A DNA stretch of 64,000 nt from Amorphophallus konjac (Eukaryota; Streptophyta; Magnoliopsida; Alismatales; Araceae): positions 263,895,519 to 263,959,518 of the forward strand of contig CM040118.1 of the NCBI GenBank assembly GCA_022559845.1. The letters run 5' to 3'. The translations under genes were made by a program, and so were the position numbers. Shown piece after piece: positions 31,181 through 41,953 of the stretch (position 1 is its first letter; every line of letters starts with the position of its first letter). The notes under the pieces are model-generated. The model was not told the DNA's origin, ran no database searches, and saw only the letters and a program-made list of their open reading frames with translations.

Positions 31181-34100
31181 TTATGTATGCAGGTATGCCT
31201 GGCAGCCAAGAGCAACTTTTGGTACTTGGATAGTGGCTGCTCCAGGCATATGACAGGAGATAAGGCCAAGTTCTGCATGCTGACCGAGAAGCTAGGAGGC
31301 CTTGTCACCTTTGGAAGTAATACAAAGGGTAGGATTATTGGATCAGGTAAGGTAGGTAAGTGTTCTACCTACTGCATTGATGATGTTATGCTGGTTGAAG
31401 GGTTAGCTTATAATTTACTTAGTATCAGCCAGTTGTGTGATAAAGGATATAAGGTTTTATTCGATTCTCAATGTTGCAAGGTTTTTGAACCTGATTCTGA
31501 AATTGTCAAATTTTCTGGAAAAAGAATAAATAATACATACATGATAGATTTAGATGACATTCAACACACTAACCTTTGCCTTACTGCCAGTAGAGAAGAC
31601 TTAGCATTTTTATGGCATCGTAGGTTAGGTCATGCTAGTTACACTGTTTTGCATAAACTGAATAAGCATGGCATGGTTAGAGGACTTCCTGAAGTTTCCT
31701 TCAAAAAGGAAAATAAAATCTGTGATGCATGCACTCAATCAAAGATAACTAGAAAGTCGTTTAAGTCTATAACTGAAAATCTATCTTCTAAACCCTATGA
31801 GCTAATACACATGGACCTTTTTGGGCCAACCAGATCTGTTAGCTTATCAGGGAGGAAGTATGGGTTTGTCATGGTAGATGACTTTTCTAGGTATACTTGG
31901 GTTTATTTCTTATCTCATAAGAGTGATGCATTTTCAGAATTTCAGGAGTTCTATGTTAAAATAAATCAGAAAATTGAAAACATTTTGACTGATCATGGAG
32001 GTTAGTTTGAAAACTCACAGTTTGATGAATTCTGCAGGTTAAATGGAATCAACCATAGGTACTCCTCACCAAGGACACTTGAGCAGAATGGAGTTGTGGA
32101 AAGAAGGAACAGAACCCTAGTGGAGATGGGTCGTACACTCCTTGATGAAGGTGGTCTACCTAGGAGATTCTGGGCTGAAGCAGTGAACACTACTTGTTAT
32201 GTAATTAACAGAGCCATGGTAAGACATTCTACCCAGCAAACACCATATGAGATCTTAAAGGGTAAGAAACCTTCTATTGCCCACTTCAAGGTTTTTGGAT
32301 GTAAATGTTTCATTCATATAAATGGTAAAACAGACCTTGATAAATTTGAACCTAAAGGTGAACCAGGAATTTTTCTGGGTTATTCTGAAAACACCCGAGC
32401 ATATAGAGTGTACAATCTGAATTCTAAAACTGTTGAAGAATCTCCACACATAGTTTTTGATGAATCCTTGATAAATACTAATGTTGGTGAATGCAGGAAT
32501 GAAGAAGGTGGTGATATTCTGAAAGAAGGAGATCCTGTAGATAAATCCGAGGATGAAGAAGGACATAAAGAGCTTGATGAAGAAGAGCCTACAGTTCAGG
32601 GGGAGGTAAATCAAACTCATGAAAATCCAATTGTAAACATAAGATATCTTAAGGATCATCCTGTAGATAATGTAATTGGAAATTTGCATGACCCCCCTAG
32701 GACTAGAGGCCACTTAAGAATTCAACATGAATTGAATGCTTATGCTTTTGTTTCAAATATAGAACCCAAGTCCATTGACTGTGCTCTCCAAGATATGCAT
32801 TGGATTAATGCCATGCATGAGGAGCTTAATCAATTTGACAGGAATAAGGTGTGGCAATTGGTTCCACCTCCTGATCATGAAACAGTCATATGGACTAAAT
32901 GGGTGTTTAGAAATAAAACTGATGAATCAAGAAATGTCATTAAAAATAAAGCCAGACTTGTAGCTCAGGGGTACAATCAGGAATTTGGAATAGACTTTGA
33001 AGAGTCTTTTGCCCCTGTAGCTAGGTTAGAAGCAATCAGAATATTATTGGCTTATGCATGCTCCCTAGGTATAAATCTTTAGCAGATGGATGTGAAATCT
33101 GCCTTCCTAAATGGAGAAATTAGTGAGGATGTCTATGTGAGACAGTCTCCTGGGTTTGAATGTTTAGATTTCCCTAATCATGTTTACAAACTCAATAAAG
33201 CTCTTTATGGTTTAAAGCAAGCTCCTAGAGCTTGGTATGACAGGTTGAGCAAGTTCCTCACCGACAAGAATTTCACAAGAGGTATAGTTGATCAAGCATT
33301 GTTTACCAAAGTGAGTCATTCAGATATTCTTATTATTCAGATTTATGTGGATGACATTGTGTTTGGGTCAACTAACCCCAAATTGTGTGAGGAATTCTCT
33401 CAGATAATGACTAATGAGTTTGAAATGAGCTCAATGGGCGAGCTCAAACTATTTCTTGGACTGCAGGTTACACAATCTGAGGATGGCACTTTCATCTCTC
33501 AGTCCAAGTACGTAAAGAATTTATTGAAGAAGTACAAAATAGACAACCTCAAGGAAATAGCTGCTCCAATGGGTACCTCAACCAGTTTGGATGAAGATCC
33601 TAAAGGTAAACCAGTGGACCAAAGGCTATATAGAGGTATGATCGGATCCCCTCTTTACCTTACAGCATCTAGGCCTGATATTCAATTTGCAGTGTGTTTA
33701 TGCTCTAGGTTTCAAGCTAGTCCTAAAGAATCTCATCTTAAGACTGTGAAGAGGATTTTTAGATATTTACTAGGCACCCAACAGTTAGGTCTTTGGTATC
33801 CTGCTAAGTGTGAGTTAGATCTTCTAGCCTACACTGATGCAGACTATGCTGGGTGTCGAGTGGATAGAAAGAGCACTAGTGGCTATTGCCAATTCCTTGG
33901 TGGCTATCTAGTATCTTGGGCATCTAAAAAGTAACACACTGTAGCCTTGTCTACAGCTGAGGCTGAATATGTTGCTGCAGGTAATTGTGCTGCCCAAGTA
34001 CTATGGATCAAGCACCAACTAGATGATTATCCGATAAAACTGGAATGCATTCCAATTTTATGTGATAATACTAGTGCCATATGCCTTGCTAAAAATCCTG

Positions 34101-34285
34101 TTCACCATTCAAGGACTAAGCATATAGAGATAAAACATCATTTTCTGAGAGATGCTGTGAATAAAAAGGAAATCGAACTAAATTTCATTGAAACAGACAA
34201 ACAAATTGCTGATATCTTTACTAAGCCACTTGGAAATGAAAAGTTTAAATTTCTTAGAAGAGAACTTGGCTTGTGTAAGTTTTAG
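31181..34285 (+). pseudogene. pol: pol of Sirevirus copy A (PR-INT-RT-RH)
   Basis: Protease: WYLDSGCSRHMTG (about 31210). GAG-pre-integrase zinc region: WHRRLGHAS with CDAC (31610-31740). Integrase core: YELIHMDLFGP, then the DHGG block, then the ERRNRTL block (31795-32110). [21 protein letters not shown] and YVDDIVFG (32890-33370). RNase H: YTDADYAGC and STAEAEYVA, with EIKHHFLRD near the end (33820-34140). Stops at 32003-32005 (TAG), 33080-33082 (TAG) and 33932-33934 (TAA) inactivate it; no frameshift was seen. It has the same frame as gag, separated only by the gag TAA. Its product would copy and integrate element RNA, and might act on gag-only relatives. Confidence 0.92.
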
Positions 34286-36140
34286 CATGATGAATAAAAT
34301 TTTCAGCTGTTTTGAGTATAATCTCTGATTTGGACCTACATCTGATAGACTGTATAAAACTTTGTGAAGGTTGATTGGTGCAACAGACTCATGATCATGC
34401 ATGACACTCATATTGTTTTCACATGATCATCACTGCATATCATTTAGTCAGTAATGTGTCTAAAATCACATGCATATAGAACTGTTTTGCACTACATTTC
34501 TCTGCATAACCCTGGTGGTCACATTGCATGATAGTACAGTCTGAATAAGCATGAACTTCAAAAATCATTTGATCAGTCATCTTTTGCAAAAAAATGCATG
34601 CATATAGACAGGGGGAGTCTTGTCAGAATTTCAAGGTGAACTGCTGCGTCGACGCTGCTATACTGTGGCGTTGACACAGTGAACTAGATCTGTGAATATC
34701 TCTGTTTCATTATTCTGATGAGTTGACGCTGCAATAGCGTGGAGTCGACGCACTGACACTATCTTAGTGTCTTATACTGTTGCCTCTTCAACTGATGCGT
34801 AGACGCCTTGAACTCCCAGCGTCGACGATGTCTATTCAATCCTTGACTCTGAATGATTCAGTCTGACAGTATGGCAATCTTTTAAATCAGTTCTAACATT
34901 AAGCAATAGAAAACAAACCTCTTTTCTCATAAGAACTGTAATTGCTTAAAGACTGACTTAATGGTTTAAATTTTATAATCTTTAGAGTTGAAAGACTACA
35001 ATCAGTAAATAAGGATGCTGAAAATTGATAAAGCACTCAACCCTCATCTTATTTCATGTCAGACAAAGTTAATTATATCTGAAATCTAAAAACTCATCTG
35101 AAATCATGTTAGAGAAACTAAGTATGTGTATTGTCCTTAAATAAGTCATTCTGAAACAAATAAAGGACAGCTAAGAAAGATATTGAGAAATACTGAAAAT
35201 AAATTGAAATGTAGCATTGGCAGAGCAATGACTGGTAAATCACTGAGAAACTAAGTGATCCATCAAAGAAGTGGAAAACACTCATGTCATGAGGTGTATC
35301 AGCTATCTCTGTATAAAATGATCAAAATAGTGGGGTGATTTCATTGAGTATCTGGGGGTAACTGGCGTCTGATAAACGTGTACCCTCAAGCAAAAAGATG
35401 TAAATCACTTATATTGAGTTTGATCATAGCAGAATGGTCCATCATGTTGAGTATCTAAGGGTATTGGTGTCTGATAAATGTATACCCTTAAGCAAAAAGA
35501 CAAATGGTACCTGACTGCCTAAAATGATATCATATTGATAAATGCTGTTCTTTCAAAAGTAATCTCATGAATGTCAATTTGTTTAGTTTCAATACATGAC
35601 TTGGTATCTCTCAATTAGTTTTGTTGAGTATATGACAGTAAGATATTTTTGAAACTGACTCTCTCATGCAAATGTGATTCTGGTTTATTATTTTATCATG
35701 CACAACTACCCTATCCAATGAATGTAGTGCATGAACTCTTATTTTTATAACTTGTAAACCAGAACCACACTTTCTAAGCAGTTTCTCAATTCATATGACT
35801 GAAGCTTCTGTTCTTTAGCTGCTTAATTTCTGAACTACTTGCTAAGAATGCCAGTCAGCTGAGTCTTCTTGATGAGTTCACTCCATTGCATCTTATTTTC
35901 CCTCCTCTTTGTTGATGGCAAAGGGGGAGAATATATTGTCTTCTTGATGAGTTCATTCCAGGGAAGTGTTTGCATCATGTCTATGGCAAAGGGGGAGATT
36001 TTGTGAGCAGAAAGTTGTGTTCATGTCTCAGCATGTCATTCATAAGCATCTGCATGACAATCTGAATAACGAATCATGTCCTTCATCAAAAATACATCTG
36101 TTTGACAGGATGTTGCTATTCTATATAATAGGGTGTTGCC
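34286..36140 (+). other. Gene-poor 3' interior of copy A
   Basis: There is no env-like open frame. Conserved words shared with B and C occur at 35218-35320 (GCAGAGCAATGACTGG, CACTGAGAAAC, TCATGAGGTGTATC). A repeated block (GTGTCTGATAAATG, then TACCCTTAAGCAAAAAGA) occurs near 35364 and 35468. GCGTCGACGC-type words lie at 34640-34830. Polypurine words AAAGGGGGAGA occur at 35920-35930 and 35988-35998. Confidence 0.6.
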
Positions 36141-36161
36141 ATCATCAAAAAGGGGGGAGAT
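36141..36161 (+). promoter_or_regulatory. Polypurine tract of copy A
   Basis: CATCATCAAAAAGGGGGGAG, then AT, lies directly before the 3' LTR. It has one more G than the tracts of B, C and D. Confidence 0.85.
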
Positions 36162-38797
36162 TATTGTGACCCCTCTGCGTTGATGATGTTGACAATAAGT
36201 TTTATTTCATTGGCAACAGCTTGTTTTGATTGATTGGCAACTGTTCTTATTTTGATGAAATTATTTTTATCAGGTTGTCTGTGTACCTAATGCAGTCAGA
36301 GTCTATACTATCGTGCACACACCCACAGGTCTTCATTGCATTGCAGCATGAACATAGAGTCCATACATCTCATTGTGTAGTCTGGACAGTTCTGATGGGT
36401 CGACGCTCCCTTCTGATGGGTTGACGCCCCCTTTGTTTTCCAAGTCCACACATTGTGCATTCTGACTTGAAGTCTATACAATGCTGCATTGGCCAAGCCT
36501 ATACACTGCATTGTTGATTGTTGGCAAAGTCTGCACATTCTGCAGTTCAACGTCTGCATGCTTAAAGTATATACACTGCATGGCTCGCACAGCTGCAAGT
36601 CCACACATTGCATTCCTAGCAGTCCAGCAAGTCTATACAATGCAGGGTAAAGCCCAAAGTCTAGACACTGCCGCATTGCTTACATTTCAGAGTCTATACA
36701 TCATTCATGCATATGCACAGTTCGTGGACAAAGTCTGTACATTGCAGCATGTATTCATTATTAAAGTCTATACAGACTTCAACGTTTCGTTCATGCATTG
36801 TTTATGAAGTCTGTACATTAGTCTGTGTCTCATGCATCGTCTATGTCAAGTCCATACATTGGGCTACTGTGCAAGTCCATACATTGGGCTACTGTGCAAG
36901 TCCATACATTGGCCTTCAGGCTTGCAAGTCTATACATTGCCTGTCGATTGCAATGTCTGTACAGAGTTCAGAGAGTTCAAAGTGTTCATAGTCTATACAT
37001 TCATTCTCTATAGCTTGCACGAGGTGAAGTCTGTACATTGGCCTCATCTTTCGAAGTCTGTACATTGGCCTTAGCTTTCCAAGTCTGTACATTGGCCTCC
37101 ATGCCTCAAGTCTATACATTGGACTGTTTGGTCAAGTCTGTACATCGTTGCTTGCCAAAGTCTGTACATTGGCATCTGTTCCTACGTTGCAATTCCAAGT
37201 ATGCACATTGGGTTCTTTACCTACGTTCAGCTTTGAAAGTCTATACATTGGTTTTCATTTCAAGTCTGTACAGAATTTGGTTTGTGCAAGTCTATACAAC
37301 CGACTGTTCAGCTTGTGACCTAGTCTGTACAGCCAGGGCGACTATTAAGTCTATACATTAGCAGCCTTGATTTGGTCAAGCCTGTACAGAGTTTCTTCAG
37401 CTAAGTATATACATTGCTTCACGATGTGAAGTCTATACATGCCTTGTTCAAGTCTTCACATGATGATGTCTATACACCCAACTCCTTCACACTTCAGGAA
37501 GTCTGTACATCCTTCAATGCATTGCATGCATCGTTCGTGAAGTCTGTACATTGAGTGAAGTTTGGTGAAGTCTGTACAGCGGCTGCTTCACATCTGAAGT
37601 CTGTACATTGCATTTGCACTCACAACGTCTTCACACCTGAAGTCCTTACATCGTCAGTTGACTGTCATGTTTTCATATTGCCTAAGTTTGTACAATGGCT
37701 GCTTCACTTATGAAGTCTATACAGCGAATGCTTCACATACATGAAGTCTATACATTGAGCAGAGTCTGTACACTGCATTCGAATTCACAAGTCCATACAA
37801 TGCAGTCTATACAATGCAGTTCATATTATAAGTCTGTACAGAGTTCTTCACTTAATCTGATAATCCTATGATTTGTCTGACAGGGATCTGCTACTGAGAT
37901 TGCTGACATGGCTCGTGATCCCAGGAGGACGAGGTGATCAGGTGCTGCCATGTGGATGAAATTGCCTCGGTTCTGGCGAATTCTCTGGGCGGGAAATGTG
38001 GAAGCCACGCGCCCTCATCCACCTGCTGATAGTATATAATGAAGCCTTCATCTTCAGATGGAGGCACATCGACTAAAGAAAAGAAAAGTATATACAGCAG
38101 AGAGCCATCGATCCATAGTGAGAAGAAAGAAAAACAGAGAAGAAGAAAAGGAGAGAAGAGAAGAGAGAAGAGATGTGTTGAGAGAGTGAAATTGAGAGAG
38201 TTTAGATTGAGAGCTGCTCATATTGTAACTCAGTCTCTTGGTTCAGAAACCAGAGCTGAGGCTTGCTCATTCCGAGCTACATTCCCATTTGGGTTTTCTT
38301 TTTCATTTTGCTTCTGCATTTTTATTTCCGAACTCTTGTTTCTTCAAGCTGTGAGGCAGCATTGCAGTGGAGGTCTCCACTGGACAGGAGAAGCTGTAAT
38401 CCTTAGCAGGCGAGACTTGGTCTCGGACGGCTAAGCTGTATTGCTCAGCTGTTGCAGAGGGTGTTCCTATGGTCGGGATAAGCTGTAAGCCCCAGCCGTT
38501 GTTGGCAAGCTGTAGTGCCCAGCAGATTGAAGCTGTGTATCAGCAGTAATCCACATTCGAGTTGAATGTGGGGTGGATGTAGGTCGGATTGACCGAACCA
38601 CCTAAAATTCTTTGTGCCTTTCGTGTGTTTGCTTGTCTGTTTAGCATATCTTGTTTCGGTACTTTGACTGTGGTTGTCCAGTGTTCTTTTAATTCCGCAT
38701 TTGAATCTAGGCATTATTTTTAATTAGCCTGTTGATCTATTCACCCCCCTCTAGATCCACATTCTGTGGTGAAAGAGCCTTCCATCTAACTCCAACA
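36162..38797 (+). mobile_element. 3' LTR of copy A
   Basis: It is 46 bp longer than the 5' LTR. A 21-bp addition near 36405 doubles a GATGGGTYGACGC word, and a 25-bp addition near 36870 doubles one AGTCCATACATTGGG unit. Its first bases read TATTGTG rather than TGTTGTG. Confidence 0.9.
36358..37858 (+). repeat. AGTCTRTACATTGG array in the 3' LTR of copy A
   Basis: Same array as in the 5' LTR, plus one extra 25-bp unit. The substitutions between the two arrays include changes inside the core word. Confidence 0.9.
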
Positions 38798-38802
38798 CAT
38801 TG

Positions 38803-39243
38803 TGTTATCGCTCTCTACAGGGTTGGATCATGGTTGGGTTTAGGCAGAGCCGACATCACCCCTTGTTAGGAACCCCTCCCGTTGGAATTGAACCCTTCAC
38901 CTGAGGATTCCCACTTGGGTGTAATTGGTTCGGTCCAACCGGGAACCTCCGTGAGTCCTCACGAACCGTGGGTTCCCACATGGTCACCAGGTAGGTTGTA
39001 CCACCGGAATAACCTATAGTAACCCTAGGCTTTGAGTGAGGTTTCTGCTAAGTCCCCTGGACTTCACCCTTCACCCACTTAGTTCCCTTCTCTCCTCCAA
39101 GTGAATAAAAAAAAGAAAAAAAAGAAGGAAAAGAAAATTCTGGGACGTTGCTTGTGGTCACCCCCTTTGGTGTGCTTGGAAATACTTACCCCTCCCCCTC
39201 AATTTCATTTTCTCTTTTCTAAACCAATTAAAATTGGTTTAGG
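38803..39243 (+). other. End of the Tat LTR and leader before gag
   Basis: This continues the sequence interrupted at 26092. It contains CCCTTGTTAGGAACCCC and paired GTTGGAATTGAACCC-like words, an A-rich run (39107-39137), and the short inverted repeat AAACCAATT-AAAATTGGTTT (about 39221-39240) just before gag. A primer-binding site was not identified with confidence. Confidence 0.4.
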
Positions 39244-40265
39244 ATGGAGCGGGTTTTCACGAATCTGGCTTATGAGGAGGAATTCCCTCCCCAATATGAA
39301 TCCGGGATTAGGGGCAATCCTCTATTTCAAATAGACGACGATTATCTGGATGCCTTTATAGGCATGTTCTCGGCCATGCCAAATGAGGCCGTCCACGTCG
39401 ATTTGGTTTCTTCACCGAGTGATCATGACCGCGGTATCCCGAGGGCTCCTACACTTTCTCCGCACGAGGATCAAGAGTTGATCAGCGTGCTATCCCGCTA
39501 CACTCCCGCGGACTTGGCCACGATGGCTTCCCGTGGGAAGGCTCCTTCCATCCCACACATGTCCCCCCATATCACACCCCCCCCCCCCCGCGCTCAAACT
39601 CCCTTTCAAGGGTCCACGAGCCGACCCATTTCCGAGAATCCACTCCAATTCAGCTATCCAATGGCTCCACAAAGGGTCCCTTCACCCCCGATTCCATCAA
39701 CCATGGGTGTCCCGTTGAAGGGGATAGACCCGTCATTCCGGTAGGAGATTCAAAGCTACATTCGGCAGGCGGTGGCCGAGAGTATGCCAAATTCACGTCC
39801 CCATTCGCTAGCCCAGTACTGCAAACTCCCTAATGCCCATTTCCCGCCTGGGTTCAAGGCTCCTAAGTATAGGAGATATGATGATACCACCGACCCCCAT
39901 CATCACCTTTCGGGTTTCCTTATGGATTCCCATCAATGGCCTTACGACCGGGTCCTATTGGTCCATCTATTTCAGAAATCCCTTAAGGGTGAGGCCCTAC
40001 GTTGGTTTTCCACCCTACTAGCCATTGATCTCATCAACTTTGATATAGTCTCTGAGCGATTCCTCGCTCACTTTGGTCATATGTCCTCTATTTCCCCTAC
40101 ATTGTTTGACCTAGTTATGGAGAAAATGAAGCCCGATGAGGACTTCATTAGTTTTGCAAATCGATGGAGAATCATGGCTTCTAGGACGGAGGTCCCCATC
40201 ACCGAGTCTCAGGCCGTCACCATGTTGGTGAATAATGCCACTCCTCAGCTAAGGGCCATTTTAAT
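39244..40265 (+). pseudogene. gag: Tat/Ogre-type gypsy gag, 5' part
   Basis: It starts MERVFTNLAYEEEF, with a Pro-rich N-terminus, then the gag core: APKYRRYDDTTDPHHHL, VHLFQKSLKGEALRWFS, then FLAHFGHMS and FISFANRWRIMAS. These blocks match the retrotransposon gag domain of Tat-lineage elements. A TAG at 39742-39744 interrupts it. At 40265 a Tekay element has inserted, and the frame resumes at 51175 after the duplicated TTAAT. The product would be a capsid protein. Confidence 0.8.
40261..40265. repeat. Target-site duplication TTAAT (left) of the Tekay element
   Basis: It is identical to TTAAT at 51175-51179. Removing the insertion plus one copy restores the Tat gag frame across the site (the residues run RAIL into the LSELHTF block). 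Confidence 0.97.
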
Positions 40266-40356
40266 TGTAGCAACCCTGATAAATGAATATTGAAATAAAA
40301 TTAAAAACATACATATTACAGAAGTAATACAGACAAAATAAAACAAATTAAAGATA

Positions 40357-40592
40357 ACGCCTCTGAGTAAGGCGTTAATTTAAAAAGAAACGCCTCTACA
40401 TACGGCGTGACTAAAGAAAGGACGCCCACGAATGTGGTCGTCAACTCTCACGCGACCAAATAGGTAAGTGAAAGAAACGCCCATATATTAGGCGTGTTTT
40501 AAAAACAAGGAACGCCCTTATACATGGCGTTTCTTAAGAAACGACCTGAACTAGGTCGTTAATTAAAGAATCGACGCCCTGACCTAAGGCGT
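40357..40592. repeat. ACGCC-loop-GGCGT hairpin array, block 1
   Basis: Seven units of about 19 bp, for example ACGCCTCTGAGTAAGGCGT, plus ACGACC-TGAACTA-GGTCGT. They are spaced 10-30 bp apart, often followed by TTAATT. Stem sequences change on both sides together (GCC/GGC against GACC/GGTC). Confidence 0.9.
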
Positions 40593-40733
40593 TAATTCAG
40601 TTCGTGACCCGTTCGAACCCAGAGCTTATCCAGGGAAAGATTAACCTAATCTAGTAAGTGTCTATTAGAGTAAGGACTCTATTAGGGATATATTACCCTC
40701 AATCAAACACTACCTTTGTTAGGACTCTAAAAT

Positions 40734-40745
40734 CCTATAAATATA
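40734..40745 (+). promoter_or_regulatory. TATA box of the Tekay 5' LTR
   Basis: CCTATAAATATA lies between the two hairpin blocks, so block 1 is upstream and block 2 downstream of the likely transcription start. The 3' LTR copy is at 48489-48500. Confidence 0.65.
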
Positions 40746-41232
40746 CCCGATCGATCCAACCCTAAACCATTTGATCGATCTACTGCTACACGGTAAGTAA
40801 AGAACATACGTTCTTCTTATTTCTTTTGCCCTTCTGTTTACAGCCGCATGAAGAATATTGATTATTATTCTTCTCCTTTAATGCAGGATAAGGATCTGGT
40901 GCTTGAGTAAAGAACAAGGTTATGTTCTTCATTATTTGTCCTAGCTTCGGTTACATCTGTGAAGATTATTAACATCTTCATCTTCTTTCTTTTTCTCTTC
41001 CTCTACAGGTTCTGTAACGTGAAGAACAAGGTTCTTCATCATCTTCATCCAACATCTGCTGCATCTTTAATTCTTACAGACCCTTCACGGTTATCTCCAA
41101 ATCAACCCTTTAAGGTAGGATTTTCTCAAGTCTCATAGCCCAAACTAAAAATAAATATAAGAAGCACCATGCATGATATATTTATACAGTTTGCATGTAG
41201 TTTTAATACGTTTTCTGTAAATTTTTCAAGAA

Positions 41233-41953
41233 ACGCCCTTGAATAGGGCGCTACTTTAAAAGAAACGACCATCACAGTGGTCGTTAATTAAAAGTATACG
41301 CCTTGTATACAGGCGTTAATTTCATGAACAATCGCATGTAATCAATAATTGATCCTGTTTAAAATTCAATAAATATGAAATATCGATTCTAATATCTTGC
41401 ATGACTCTACCTGTAAATTCCTGCTAATTTTCTTGTCATGATCATGTCTCCTGTCTTGGAAATTTATTTGTTGAAATATTGTAAATTCCTTGAATTCACG
41501 ACCTTGACAACGTCGTTTTACACCTGTTAACGCCCCATCACAGGGCGTAAATTGAAAAGAAACGCCCCTTTCTAGGGCGCGTTTTCTGTAAATTCCTGAA
41601 CTATGTATATCCTGTAAAATAAAATTAAACAGTAACGCCCCTTTCCAGGGCGTGTTTTAAATAAATCCTGAAAATTATTTAAATAATGAGACGCCTGCTT
41701 ATATAGTCGTCAACTCTGAAGAAACGCCCCTGTCCAGGGCGCGTTTTATATAAATTATTGAAATAATGAAATTCTGCAAAACGGAACATATGTAAACGCC
41801 CTTATGTTAGGCGTTACTTACCTGACAAACGCCCCTGACTAGGGCGTGTTTTTCATGAATTAATAAAATTATTGAAAATTCTGTAAAATAGAAATATGTA
41901 AACGCCCTTCTGTTAGGCGTTAATTACTTGAGAAACGACTTGACCTAAGTCGT
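41233..41953. repeat. ACGCC-loop-GGCGT hairpin array, block 2
   Basis: Thirteen units, for example ACGCCCCTTTCCAGGGCGT, ACGACCATCACAGTGGTCGT and ACGACTTGACCTAAGTCGT. Longer stems occur, and in each the two arms change together. Confidence 0.9.

Larger units (their letters stand above)
26093..38797 (+). mobile_element. Nearly complete Sirevirus (copia) copy A
   Basis: The two LTRs (2590 and 2636 bp) flank PBS, gag, protease, integrase, RT, RNase H, a gene-poor stretch and polypurine tracts, 12.7 kb in all. The flanks are CATTA (26088-26092) and CATTG (38798-38802), a target duplication with one transition. The gag-pol frame is continuous from 28742 to 34285 with six stop codons and no frameshift. 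The LTRs differ at only a small fraction of positions by eye, so insertion was fairly recent. The domain order PR-INT-RT-RH, the Met-tRNA PBS, the coiled-coil gag and the multiple polypurine tracts place it in Sirevirus/Maximus. Confidence 0.9.

Noticed and set aside
34286..36140. An env-like gene downstream of RNase H in copy A
   Set aside because: Some Sireviruses have one, but no frame longer than about 70 codons exists here and no signal peptide or membrane segment is visible.
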